A stretch of DNA of 22,609 nt. Origin: Pirellulales bacterium (GTDB lineage: Bacteria > Planctomycetota > Planctomycetia > Pirellulales > Thermoguttaceae). Where the stretch lies: positions 1-22,609 of the forward strand of contig JAUWHT010000170.1 of assembly GCA_030605745.1 (NCBI GenBank), read 5' to 3'. The notes beneath the pieces were generated by a model that saw nothing but the letters and a program-made list of their open reading frames with translations, searched no databases and was not told the origin of the DNA. Each line of letters opens with the position of its first letter. The first letter of the stretch is position 1. Below, piece by piece: positions 7,197 to 15,881 of this stretch. A program made the position numbers and the translations under genes.

Positions 7197-8387
7197 ATGA
7201 ACAAAGGAAACGAAATCCGCTACGACTTCATTGCTCCCCAGCGGATCGTCTTCGGCTGGGGACGCCGAGGTGAAGTGGGCACCCTGGGGCGAACCCTCGG
7301 ACGACGGGTGTTCATCGTCTGCGGCTCGCGGACGCTTATCGCTCGGGGCACAGTCGAAGAGATATCCGACCGGCTGCGGACCGAAGGAGTCGAGCCAATC
7401 ACCGTGGATACCGTCTCGCACGAACCCGAGGTCGACGACGTGGACCGTGTGGCCGCAGAACTCCGGGCGCAACAGGCCGCGCAGGGTGATTTCCTGCTCG
7501 CCATTGGCGGCGGCGCGGCAATCGACTTGGCCAAGGCCGTCGCCGCCATGGCCACCAACACCGAAAGCCCAACGGTGAAGGACTACCTGGAGAACGTCGG
7601 CAGTGATCTGAAAATCGTCAATCCGCCCCTGCCTGTACTGGCCATGCCGACCACCGCCGGCACCGGGGCCGAGGCCACCCGCAACGCCGTCATCTCGTCG
7701 TATGATCCGCCGCTGAAGAAGAGTCTTCGCAACGAGCAACTCATGCCGCGGATTGCCTTGGTCGATCCGGAGTTGACCGTCAGCGTTCCGCCGGAGTTGA
7801 CCGCCGCCAGCGGCATGGACGCGATCACGCAGCTTATCGAGAGCTACATTTCGAGAAGTGCCCAACCGATTCCGCAGGCCCTGACCATGCAGGGTCTGAA
7901 GTTGGCACTGCCGGCCATTGCCGAAGCGGTCGAGGACGGCACCTCGCGCACCGCACGCGAACGCATGTCGCATGCCGCCCTGCTGTCCGGCATGGCGCTG
8001 GCCAACTCGGGCTTGGGAATGGCACACGGCGTGGCGCACGCACTGGGTATCCACTGCCGGGTGCCGCACGGAGTGGCCTGCGCCTTGATGCTGCCGGTGG
8101 CCCTGCGGGCAAACAGCCCGGTGCGAGAAACTGAACTGGCGCAGCTCGGCAAACTACTGTTCGGTCGCAGTCCGTCCACTTCCCGCGCCGACGCGGTCAA
8201 AGTGTTGATCCGCGAGATCGAGTCGCTTTGCGATCGGGTGGGCGTGCCGCGGCGGCTTTCACAAGTGGGAGTAAGCCCCGAACAGATCCCGGCCGTTGTC
8301 CAAAGCTCCCGCGGCACTAGCATGAGCGGCAACCCACGCGAACTTACCGACCAGGAGCTGACCGAACTGCTCGAGGAAATCCTCTAA
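7197..8387 (+). CDS. Iron-containing alcohol dehydrogenase
   Basis: 396 residues, the usual length for group III (Fe-type) alcohol dehydrogenases, which oxidise alcohols or reduce aldehydes with NAD(P) in the cytoplasm. Visible landmarks are the GGGAAID nucleotide loop (104-110), PTTAGTG (151-157), GMDAITQLIESY (206-217) and MAHGVAHALG (275-284) with HG at 291-292. By comparison with FucO, the metal ligands would be Asp208, position 212, His277 and His291. Position 212 is Gln where FucO has His, so metal choice or binding may differ. Start ATG 7197 has GGAG 8 nt upstream and gives the normal N-terminus; a longer open frame upstream lies antisense to aroA and is rejected. The substrate cannot be told from sequence. 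It converges on the glycosidase gene with 30 nt between. Confidence 0.93.
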   Translation: MNKGNEIRYDFIAPQRIVFGWGRRGEVGTLGRTLGRRVFIVCGSRTLIARGTVEEISDRLRTEGVEPITVDTVSHEPEVDDVDRVAAELRAQQAAQGDFLLAIGGGAAIDLAKAVAAMATNTESPTVKDYLENVGSDLKIVNPPLPVLAMPTTAGTGAEATRNAVISSYDPPLKKSLRNEQLMPRIALVDPELTVSVPPELTAASGMDAITQLIESYISRSAQPIPQALTMQGLKLALPAIAEAVEDGTSRTARERMSHAALLSGMALANSGLGMAHGVAHALGIHCRVPHGVACALMLPVALRANSPVRETELAQLGKLLFGRSPSTSRADAVKVLIREIESLCDRVGVPRRLSQVGVSPEQIPAVVQSSRGTSMSGNPRELTDQELTELLEEIL

Positions 8388-8417
8388 TCCTTCGAAAGTA
8401 GTGGTTTTTGCCGTCCA

Positions 8418-10718
8418 TTACCGCAGTGTCTCCGGCACGATCACATCGTTGCGGCGTTCGGTCGGTGTGACCGAGAATCTCTGGATCTTGCCGTCGCGGT
8501 ACTCACACTGGACGGTGGTGCGATAAGGCGCGTGCAGCTTGAAGTCCACGTCCCAGTCCTTCGGCCAGGCGGGCAGCAAATAGATCTTTTCACCGTCGGT
8601 CTGCATGAGCATCGCCTGGAGGGTCTTCATCAGCACACCGCCGTGAGTCTGGTCCGGGATCCAGTCGTAGTTGGGGCCCCAGAAGGCGGGGAAGCGGGAC
8701 CCGGCGTGCTTGTTCCGCGCCCGGCCCACTAAGTATTGGCGGGCGTCTTCGCCCAGGCCTAGATACGCCATGAATATGTCATCCTGCCGCCAGCCGATGT
8801 TGCCCTTGTCCGGGCGGTGCTTCAGCGCCTCGATACCCAGCTTCACGTTGGGTCTTTCAAACGAGACCAGGCGGAACGGGAACACCGCGTAAAGCTCGGG
8901 GTTTTCAATGTTCCGTTTGTTCGCGAACTTCGTGGCCGGGGCCAGCATGTGCACGCCGTTGACCTGACGCGTGGGCAACTCGGGGAGCTTCTTTCTCAGC
9001 GCAGACCAGAACGCACGCTGCTCGGCGGTGGTCAGGCGCTGCGGAAGCAACAGCAGACGATCGCTGAGGGCGTGCAGACCGGCCAGCTCCGGCATCGGGT
9101 TGGTGCAATCCCACCACGTCTCGACCGCCTGCGACGGATGCATCACCAGCTTACCGTCTTCGCCGACCTTGTAGTGCTGATGGAAGAACGTGAGGATTTC
9201 GTGGGCCGTCGGCAGGAGCATGTCCTTGAGAAACGCTTCATCCAACGTGTGTTCATAATAATCCAGCATCATCCAGACCAGCTCCGGGCCGCTCACCCAC
9301 TCCCACTTGTGCCAGCCGCTTTGCTGGAGCTTGTCTTCGCCGCGCTTCTCGAACGGCGTCCAGCCGTAGGTTTCACTGAACACGTCGCCCCAGAAGTAGA
9401 TACATTCGGGGATGAACGCCCCATCGTGCCCGCAGTACAGCCGTGTGCGGTACCGGCACACCGGCAGCACGTCCGTGGCGTACATCCGAAGCAGCGGCTG
9501 CATCAGGTCGAAATCGCCGGAGGAACACACGCTGATGTAGGGCAGACGTGTGTTCTGCCACCAGTAGCCCGGCCCCCAGCGGCGGTAGTCGGCGTCGCCG
9601 GGCTTGCCGGGGTAGGCCACGGTGAAGATCGACCCGTTGAACTTGATCGGATACGCACCGCGCCCCGCACACGCAGTGACGAACCGCTGCAAGGCATACG
9701 CCCGACTGACCACGAAGGCGTCGTCATTGAGTTCCTTTTCGCCACCCGCAACGTGAATCCAACTGCGGTTCCAGAATTCCCGCCACCACGCCTCGTGCGC
9801 CTGCCGCCGTTCGGAAGAGGGCAACTTCTCGGTAGCCGTAATAAGCTGGTCCATCGCGTCGAGCCACTGCCGCGGGCTGGCCGGATGCTTTGTCAGCACG
9901 TAGATGCTGAAGCGGTGCGAGGTCGAGGCGGGTAATTGCAAGTTCAGGTCGTCGACTCGCCGGCTGCCGGCCGCCTGGACGACGGCCCCGAACGTGCGAT
10001 GCAGCAGCGGGTCGGGCCGCTCGAATCCCGTCAGCCCCTGAATCTTCGCCGTCATCGCCGGGCCGACCGACTTGGCGTTGTGGTGGTACCAGCCGATGCG
10101 GCCGGCCTGATCCTTCAGCACCGTATCCGGCTCGACAAACGTGGGGAAGTGCCCCTTATGGCGGGTCACGTGATGGAAGTGCAGATCGCTAACCTCGATA
10201 CTCGGCAACTCGTAATGTTCTTTTCGCCACAACTCAATGGAGGCGTTTGCGATCACCGGGCGCTTGCTGTCCGCTTGAACATGGATAACCGGGTGGTTGG
10301 CGTCGACCCAAAGTCGGACCGTGACTGCCTGGTCACCTTGCCCGCACCCGACTTCGATCGTCGCGTCGCGCAAGTGCAACGTCTGACGAAACACGTTCGA
10401 CAAGCCGAGTAGATTGGGGTCGAATTTGAAGCGCACTCGCCCGACCTTCAGCAGCCGCCCGTTGTCGCCCCAACTATCCGTCTTGGAAATGTAGAAAATC
10501 AGCTCGCCGCTGGGCTCGACCCAGGCGTTCAAGCCGATGTCACCGTTGCCCAGCGGCATCGAGCCTTGCGGGCCGGTGGTGCTGGGCGATTGCCAGGTGA
10601 CGTCGTAGCGGGCGATCGACTCCTCCGCCTCTGCGATGCCGGGGATTACAAACAACGGAAAAAGGGCTGTCAACATCCACGGCGTGGCGACGCGGCAAGT
10701 GGCAGTGTTTGCGCTCAA
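8418..10718 (-). CDS. Secreted glycoside hydrolase-like protein (DUF5703 / six-hairpin glycosidase type)
   Basis: 766 residues with a signal peptide (hydrophobic core MLTALFPLFVIPGIAEA, cleavage near residue 31). The N-terminal beta-rich domain contains MPLGNGDIGLNAWVE and FYISKTDSWGDNGRLL, which I associate with the DUF5703 family. The central and C-terminal part is Trp-rich and helical (PGYWWQNTRLPYI, WVSGPELVWMMLDYYEHT, HPSQAVETWWDCTNPMPELAGL), like (alpha/alpha)6-barrel glycosidases related to GH95/GH65. It probably acts on a polysaccharide or glycoconjugate outside the cytoplasm; substrate and catalytic residues are not assigned. The start codon is TTG 10718, chosen because AAGGAG lies 8 nt upstream and the signal peptide follows; the first ATG is 14 codons later. 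It is a single gene with its own likely promoter (10786-10758). Confidence 0.85.
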   Translation of the reverse strand: MSANTATCRVATPWMLTALFPLFVIPGIAEAEESIARYDVTWQSPSTTGPQGSMPLGNGDIGLNAWVEPSGELIFYISKTDSWGDNGRLLKVGRVRFKFDPNLLGLSNVFRQTLHLRDATIEVGCGQGDQAVTVRLWVDANHPVIHVQADSKRPVIANASIELWRKEHYELPSIEVSDLHFHHVTRHKGHFPTFVEPDTVLKDQAGRIGWYHHNAKSVGPAMTAKIQGLTGFERPDPLLHRTFGAVVQAAGSRRVDDLNLQLPASTSHRFSIYVLTKHPASPRQWLDAMDQLITATEKLPSSERRQAHEAWWREFWNRSWIHVAGGEKELNDDAFVVSRAYALQRFVTACAGRGAYPIKFNGSIFTVAYPGKPGDADYRRWGPGYWWQNTRLPYISVCSSGDFDLMQPLLRMYATDVLPVCRYRTRLYCGHDGAFIPECIYFWGDVFSETYGWTPFEKRGEDKLQQSGWHKWEWVSGPELVWMMLDYYEHTLDEAFLKDMLLPTAHEILTFFHQHYKVGEDGKLVMHPSQAVETWWDCTNPMPELAGLHALSDRLLLLPQRLTTAEQRAFWSALRKKLPELPTRQVNGVHMLAPATKFANKRNIENPELYAVFPFRLVSFERPNVKLGIEALKHRPDKGNIGWRQDDIFMAYLGLGEDARQYLVGRARNKHAGSRFPAFWGPNYDWIPDQTHGGVLMKTLQAMLMQTDGEKIYLLPAWPKDWDVDFKLHAPYRTTVQCEYRDGKIQRFSVTPTERRNDVIVPETLR

Positions 10719-10757
10719 GGTACTACTCCTTCGTGGAAAGGTCAGTTTACCTTTTCC

Positions 10758-10786
10758 ATATTACACATTTATCCCCACCTCGTTAA
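10758..10786 (-). promoter_or_regulatory. Possible promoter of the secreted glycosidase-like gene
   Basis: On the minus strand TTAACG (10786-10781) and TAATAT (10763-10758) are spaced 17 bp apart, with four of six consensus matches each. It begins directly after the stop codon of the upstream AMMECR1-Memo gene. Confidence 0.35.
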
Positions 10787-12217
10787 CTACCCGAACAGCA
10801 TTCCGGCGTAGCCCACCACGCGGTCGGTATCGCCGCTCGACTCGGCGCTGGTGCTGTAGCCGACCAATTCACAGCGGTTTAGGCAGTCCAACTGCCGGAG
10901 TGTTTCCATCACGATTACGGCCGGCAACATGCCGCACATGCTGATTTGGTACTGGCGGACGGTCTCGTACAGTCGGGCCGGGTCGAGGGTTTCGATGGCG
11001 TCCAGGGCCAGGCGGTCGAGGCGTCGCGTTTCGGTGTCGTTGGCGAAGTGGTTCATGTCACTGGAGATGACCAGCAAGGGCCGCGGCCGGGTGTCGCGGA
11101 GCACCTCGGCCAGTTGTTGACCGAACTGGAGCAGGCTGGCCAGCTCGCCACTGCCGATGGTGATACCGACCACGCGGGCATGCGGGGCCAGCCGGGCAAT
11201 AAGCGGCAACTGGACCTCGATGGCGTGCTCCTGCCGATGGGCCAGCGGGTCGAGTTCCAGGCCGGTGACGCGCTGGGCCAACTGCCGAGCCAAATTGGGG
11301 TCCGACTCGACGTCGCGGCCGGGCACTGCCCAGGTTCTATGCGGCGCGACGGCCCACTCTGCCCCGCCGGGTCGATGCTTGGGGCATAAAATGATCACCT
11401 GCTCGGGGATCTCCACCCGGCTGAGCACGGCGGCCACCAGCCGGCCCGAGTAGGCCCAGCCTGCATGTGGCACCATCGCACCCGGCCACGGCTCGGGTTG
11501 CGGTTTTTCTTTTTCTGGGAGCATTTCGTCAAGTGCGCGCCGGATTTGGTCGGGCCGGGCAGGGTAAAAGGTCCCGGCCACGGTGGCCGGCCGGACCTCG
11601 GGCCCGGATTGGCCCGGGCTGAGTCGCCCGCGGATCGCGTACCCCTCGAAGGTCATCAGCGTAGTGTCGTCGCGCTGCCATGCGTCGCGTGGCAATCCGG
11701 CCTTCAGGCATACCTGTTGCAAGAACCCGACCGGGTCCAGGTTGTGGTCCACCGCCACACCGGGCAAGAGCAGCCCGCGGGCTGCGCCCCGGGCAATCTG
11801 AAGCCCGTGCTTACCGATGGTCACTGCCTTGGCGCGATCCTCACCCTGCGCGGCCACCGGCTCGGGCGCCCACAGCAGCCAGACCTCCATGTCGAGTTGC
11901 CCGAGTTCGCTGGGCGAGATGGGCGGGAAGCGTGGATCGTCTTTGGCCGCCCGAACCGCGGCGCGGTCCAGTGCCTCGGCAAGCGGGACCGACTGGCCGA
12001 GGAATCCGCAGCAGCTTCGCAGTTGTCCGGCCCGCTTCAGGCTCACAAAGGCGCCGTAGACGGGCGTCTGAGCCGTATCGGCGAGCACCGCTTCCATCGG
12101 TTCGCAGGCCCGTGATTGCACCGTCGCCGCCACCCGCCGGCCGGCCGCCCGGAAGATCAATTCTTCCTGCTGATTGCTCAGGGCAGGCTTGGATTGCTTG
12201 GTAGGATTGCTTTCCAC
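10787..12217 (-). CDS. amrA-amrB: AmmeMemoRadiSam system protein: AMMECR1-Memo fusion
   Basis: 476 residues joining two families that are often separate genes. Residues about 18-200 are an AMMECR1 domain (YGAFVSLKRAGQLRSCCGFLG; the usual LRGCIG core reads LRSCCG). Residues about 209-476 are a Memo domain, a fold related to LigB-type dioxygenases, with PHAGWAYSG (250-258), CPKH (278-281), EHAIEVQLP (330-338), SSDMNHF (385-391) and MCG (Cys428) at the expected metal-site positions. These families co-occur with a radical SAM enzyme, encoded just upstream here; the biochemical role of the system is, as far as I know, not settled. I place the start at GTG 12217 because GGAGGAG lies 6 nt before it; an ATG five codons earlier (12232) has no ribosome site. 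No signal peptide, so cytoplasmic. Confidence 0.93.
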   Translation of the reverse strand: MESNPTKQSKPALSNQQEELIFRAAGRRVAATVQSRACEPMEAVLADTAQTPVYGAFVSLKRAGQLRSCCGFLGQSVPLAEALDRAAVRAAKDDPRFPPISPSELGQLDMEVWLLWAPEPVAAQGEDRAKAVTIGKHGLQIARGAARGLLLPGVAVDHNLDPVGFLQQVCLKAGLPRDAWQRDDTTLMTFEGYAIRGRLSPGQSGPEVRPATVAGTFYPARPDQIRRALDEMLPEKEKPQPEPWPGAMVPHAGWAYSGRLVAAVLSRVEIPEQVIILCPKHRPGGAEWAVAPHRTWAVPGRDVESDPNLARQLAQRVTGLELDPLAHRQEHAIEVQLPLIARLAPHARVVGITIGSGELASLLQFGQQLAEVLRDTRPRPLLVISSDMNHFANDTETRRLDRLALDAIETLDPARLYETVRQYQISMCGMLPAVIVMETLRQLDCLNRCELVGYSTSAESSGDTDRVVGYAGMLFG

Positions 12218-12241
12218 GTTGGTCTCCTCCATGCTATTGTA

Positions 12242-12346
12242 GTTTAGCCGCCGCCTCCTGGCGGCGGAATTCCCGACGTGGACGCCGGGGCTAAACGTGT
12301 TGTTTCTCCGCACTGTTGGGGTGGCAGTTGAACTGCCACCCCAACA
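12242..12346. repeat. Hairpin cluster, GTTTAGCCGCC / TGTTGGGGTG family
   Basis: Two elements. GTTTAGCC (12242) and GGCTAAAC (12289-12296) enclose a perfect 8-bp stem CCGCCGCC-TCCT-GGCGGCGG (12248-12267). Then TGTTGGGGTGGCAGTT (12314-12329), one base, and its perfect reverse complement (12331-12346) form a strong 16-bp hairpin. Both parts are related to the nested repeat at 5127-5238, but arranged side by side instead of nested. The cluster separates the radical SAM gene from its AMMECR1-Memo partner. Confidence 0.88.
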
Positions 12347-12353
12347 ACTCCAT

Positions 12354-13475
12354 TCATGTGAACGAGGTGATGCGGACGGGCATCCGCCTTTCGCCCCAGT
12401 CGCCCGGCGCGCCGTCGAAGTGCCCGGCGATCGGCTCCCGGCAATTGGTGCAACGGCCCTGCCGGACCTCGAACAGTCCCAGCGTGTACCCGTCGCGCTC
12501 GATTACCATCCGGCCACAGCCCGGGCAATATGTGCACTGGTGCTCGCGGTCGCTGACATTCCCCGTATAAACGTAACGCAACCCGACGCGCCGTGCAATC
12601 TCGTATGCCTGAAGCAACGTTTCCATCGGTGTCGGCCAGCGGTCGGTCATTTTGAAGTCGGGATGGAAGGCCGAGAAGTGCAACGGCACGTCGGGTCCCA
12701 ACTCGTCGAGAATCCACTGACACATCCGCTCCAACTCCTGCGGTGAATCGTTCGCCCGCGGGATGACCAGGTTGGTGATCTCCAACCACACGTCGCTCTC
12801 GTGAGCTAGCCATCGCAGCGTGTCGAGCACCGGTTCGAGGTGCCCGCCGGTCTGGTCGCGGTAGAACTCCTCGGTGAAGGCCTTTAGATCGACATTGGCG
12901 GCATCGATGTACTGGAAGAAGGCTTTTCGGGCGACCGGGTTGATGTAGCCGGAGGTAACGGCCACCGTCTTGATGCCGAGTTGGCGAGAGGCCCGGGCGG
13001 TGTCGATAGCGTACTCGGCCCAGATGATCGGGTCGTTGTAGGTGAAGGCCACGCTGCGGCAGCCGAGCTGGGCGGCGGCCCGGGCAATGGTCTGCGGATC
13101 GGCCACCTCGCAGGAGGCGTCGACGTCGCGCGACCGGGACATTGTCCAGTTCTGGCAGAACTTGCAGCCGAGGTTGCAGCCGGCCGTGCCGAAGGACAGC
13201 ACCGCGGTGCCGGGGTAGAAATGACTGAGCGGCTTTTTCTCGATCGGGTCGACGCAGAATCCGGTGCTGCGTCCGTAGGTGGTAGAGACCATCTGCCCGT
13301 TGCGATTCTCGCGGACGAAGCAGAACCCGCGGTCGCCCGGCCGCAACGAGCAGCCCCGCGGGCACAGATCGCAGACTACCCGGCGGCCTTCATGCGACTC
13401 GTGCCACCACCCGCCGACCTTGGTTCCTTGTGAGTCCGGCACACCGTCCGGCGGCAGTTCAACCACGCGTCCCAC
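12354..13475 (-). CDS. amrS: AmmeMemoRadiSam system radical SAM enzyme
   Basis: 373 residues. The radical SAM cluster motif CxxxCxxC is at Cys100, Cys104 and Cys107 (CNLGCKFCQNW). It would hold a [4Fe-4S] cluster that cleaves S-adenosylmethionine to start a radical reaction. The N-terminus has CDLCPRGC (from Cys35) and another Cys near 52, and the C-terminus has CTYCPGCG and CTNCREP, which look like extra metal sites typical of this subfamily. GYINPVARKAFF and NVDLKAF are also characteristic. The start codon is GTG 13475, with GGAGGA 7 nt upstream. It is the first gene of the pair with the AMMECR1-Memo fusion. The substrate is unknown; one reasonable guess is modification of a small molecule or protein handled by the Memo domain. 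Confidence 0.94.
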   Translation of the reverse strand: MGRVVELPPDGVPDSQGTKVGGWWHESHEGRRVVCDLCPRGCSLRPGDRGFCFVRENRNGQMVSTTYGRSTGFCVDPIEKKPLSHFYPGTAVLSFGTAGCNLGCKFCQNWTMSRSRDVDASCEVADPQTIARAAAQLGCRSVAFTYNDPIIWAEYAIDTARASRQLGIKTVAVTSGYINPVARKAFFQYIDAANVDLKAFTEEFYRDQTGGHLEPVLDTLRWLAHESDVWLEITNLVIPRANDSPQELERMCQWILDELGPDVPLHFSAFHPDFKMTDRWPTPMETLLQAYEIARRVGLRYVYTGNVSDREHQCTYCPGCGRMVIERDGYTLGLFEVRQGRCTNCREPIAGHFDGAPGDWGERRMPVRITSFT

Positions 13476-13545
13476 GGCAAAATCCTCCGTCAGCCCATGA
13501 GCATACCAGTTTCGTCACCTGGGGGGAATCACGCCGGAAAGTCGT

Positions 13546-13574
13546 TTGCAATGACCACCCAATGGTGTTACAAT
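13546..13574 (+). promoter_or_regulatory. Sigma-70-like promoter of the TPR membrane protein
   Basis: TTGCAA (13546-13551), a 17-bp spacer and TACAAT (13569-13574): five of six matches at -10 and four at -35. Predicted transcription starts near 13581, which fits a translation start at 13622 and excludes the in-frame ATG at 13562. Confidence 0.6.
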
Positions 13575-13621
13575 ATTGGGTTTGTCTATCCAGTGTGTGT
13601 CGCGCCCGTTCGAGACAACTT

Positions 13622-15826
13622 ATGGCTAAGCACCCAATGAACTCGGGCAAGGAGAGATCGGCGTATCCGGCCGGTACGCCGGGTTCTCTTCTTCCTCCTC
13701 TGAGACGGCGTCGCCTCCGTTGGGGTGCGGTGGTTGCCGCTGTGGTGCTGGTGGCCTACGTGGCGGCGGCCTACCTGCTATTTCCGGCGGAGTTGCCGTG
13801 GTTGCAGCAGCGTTTGTTGGGCGCCGGATGTGTGGCGCTGGCGGTTCTGGTGTTTGCGCTGGCCACACGTCACGCCGAATCTACCGAGGAATTGCTGTTT
13901 CGCTTGCGGCGCGGGCAGCATTCGGACTTCGGCAAACGGCGCCGCCTTGCCCAAAAGCAACAGCGCACGATCAGACTGCCCGTGCTGGGCGAGACGAGCT
14001 ATCGGCCGTTCGGCGGGTTTGGTGTACTGGTGCTTGGGGCTGCCTGGTGGCTGAGCCCGTGGGCGCCGGTGGTGGTCAAGGAGTACGTGATCGAGGATCT
14101 GACGGTTCCACTGGGCGAGGAGATTGCCGCGGTGGTACTGGTCATGCCCAACGCACAAATGGCCATTGCCCAAGTGCCGGTTGTTCCCCTCCGCGCCCGG
14201 CAACTGGCCGAGTTGATCGATGAGAATACCAGTTCGTACCATCGAGGTCTGAAGGCAATTGCCCAGGGCCGGTTCGGTGAAGCCCGACGCCTGCTGGCGA
14301 CCGCGATGAAAGACGACGACGCCGAGCCGTTGCAGATTCACCTTGCCCGGGCCCAGAACGAGATGTACGCGGGCCAGTTCTTGGATGCGGTCGGGTGGTA
14401 CAAGAACGCCGTTGGGAGGAAGCCGGACGACCCAAAGCTGTTGTGTCAGATGGCCGTGGCCTGGATGCAAGCCGGCAAGTTCGACCGGGCCGAGCCGGTG
14501 GTTGCTCGGGCCGTGAAGGCCTGCCGTCAGAAGCTTGCCGAGGACGGCCCCGCCGTAGCCGCCTGCCTCCATGTTCAGGCCGCCTTAAACGTCGGCTTGG
14601 GCAGGCAGTACGACGAGGCCGAGCAGATGTGCTGGCAGGCCCGGGGAATCTTCGAGGAGGCCTTTGGCCGACAGCACCCCCTGGTGGCCGCTACGCTGAA
14701 CAACCAGGCCGTGCTGTACCTGCTCCAGGCCAAGTATCCTGGGGCCGCAAGCCTGTTTTCCCGGGCACGTGATATCTGGGTGCGGACCCTCGGGCCGCAG
14801 CATCCACATGTCACCACCAGCCTAACCAACTTGGCCATGCTCCACTACAACCCCGGGCAATACGGCAAAGCCGGCGAATTGCTCCAAAGGGCCTTGCCGA
14901 TTTACAGTAAGAGCCTGCAGGAAACGAGTCCGATCCTCGCCACTACCTGTAACGCCAACGCCCTGCTCGACGTCACGCTGGCACGAGACCAACAATCGCA
15001 ACAGTTGGCCGAAAAAGCGCTGGTGGTCTCCGAGAAGGCCTTTGGACCCCAGCATCCGAGCTTGGCACCCATCCTCGACACGCTGGCCGCCTTCTACACC
15101 GAGGCGGCAAGATACACCAAGGCCGAACTCTACTACCTCCGCGCCCTGGCTGTAATCAGAAAGGTTTGGGGACCGGAACATTCCTACCTGGTTGAAACCC
15201 TCAATCATTTGGCCTGCCTCCATATCGCGCAAGGCCGCTACCAGGAGGCGGAGTCGCTTTGCGAGCAGGCGCTGGAAATCGCCAAGAAGTCGCTCGGTGA
15301 AAAACATCTCGGTACGGCCGCCGTGCTGAACACCCGCGGAAGATTAGAAATCGAGCGCAGTCAACTCCGCAAGGCCAGGCCGTACCTGGAAGAAGCATTG
15401 CGAATCCGCCGGGAGGTGTTCGGCAGGGAACACCCCGACGTGGCCCGGACCATGGGGAATCTGGCCGCCTTGGACAACAGCCCGCGAACCTACGGCCACG
15501 GCGTCAGCAGGTACAAGAAGGCGATCGAGATGAGCGAGAAGCTGTTGGGCGCCGACCATCCGCAGGTCGCCCACCTGTGGTACGGCCTGGCTGCGCTCCA
15601 TGCCCATCGGGGTAAATACCCTGAGGCTGAGTCTTGTCTGAAGCGGGCGTTGGAGATTCGGGAAAAGGCGTTGGTCCCGTACCACCCCGACTTGGCCGCC
15701 ACGCTAGATGCCCATGCCTCGTTGCTGCTGAAGATTACCCCTCCGGAGCCCGGCCGTGCCGCTGCCATGCAGACCCGCGCCAAGTCGATCCTCGCCAAGC
15801 ACGCCGAAGAGGACCGGCCAGAGTAA
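13622..15826 (+). CDS. Membrane-anchored protein with kinesin-light-chain-type TPR repeats
   Basis: 734 residues. Three membrane segments lie near residues 34-54, 65-82 and 131-150, after a basic RRRR stretch. From about residue 200 on there are many tetratricopeptide repeats, and the central ones have the 42-residue kinesin-light-chain spacing with the phrase FG-QHP / LG-EH between helices (HPLVAATLNNQAVLYL, HPSLAPILDTLAAFY, HPDVARTMGNLAAL). Such arrays bind proteins. The orientation of the TPR part relative to the membrane is not certain. The start at ATG 13622 is chosen because the promoter lies just upstream; ATG 13637 is an alternative, and neither has a strong ribosome site. It is divergent from the radical SAM gene. 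The role is unknown. Confidence 0.82.
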   Translation: MAKHPMNSGKERSAYPAGTPGSLLPPLRRRRLRWGAVVAAVVLVAYVAAAYLLFPAELPWLQQRLLGAGCVALAVLVFALATRHAESTEELLFRLRRGQHSDFGKRRRLAQKQQRTIRLPVLGETSYRPFGGFGVLVLGAAWWLSPWAPVVVKEYVIEDLTVPLGEEIAAVVLVMPNAQMAIAQVPVVPLRARQLAELIDENTSSYHRGLKAIAQGRFGEARRLLATAMKDDDAEPLQIHLARAQNEMYAGQFLDAVGWYKNAVGRKPDDPKLLCQMAVAWMQAGKFDRAEPVVARAVKACRQKLAEDGPAVAACLHVQAALNVGLGRQYDEAEQMCWQARGIFEEAFGRQHPLVAATLNNQAVLYLLQAKYPGAASLFSRARDIWVRTLGPQHPHVTTSLTNLAMLHYNPGQYGKAGELLQRALPIYSKSLQETSPILATTCNANALLDVTLARDQQSQQLAEKALVVSEKAFGPQHPSLAPILDTLAAFYTEAARYTKAELYYLRALAVIRKVWGPEHSYLVETLNHLACLHIAQGRYQEAESLCEQALEIAKKSLGEKHLGTAAVLNTRGRLEIERSQLRKARPYLEEALRIRREVFGREHPDVARTMGNLAALDNSPRTYGHGVSRYKKAIEMSEKLLGADHPQVAHLWYGLAALHAHRGKYPEAESCLKRALEIREKALVPYHPDLAATLDAHASLLLKITPPEPGRAAAMQTRAKSILAKHAEEDRPE

Positions 15827-15881
15827 CCCGTGTAGCAGCCGGGCTTGCCCCAATACCGTTGAATTAGTGGTAAGTACCGAG

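Noticed and set aside
8817..9935. 372-residue plus-strand open frame
   Set aside because: Antisense to the secreted glycosidase-like gene; composition rich in Arg, Gln and Pro without motifs.
12244..13365. 373-residue minus-strand open frame
   Set aside because: Out-of-frame shadow of the radical SAM gene; lacks CxxxCxxC and is Arg-rich throughout.
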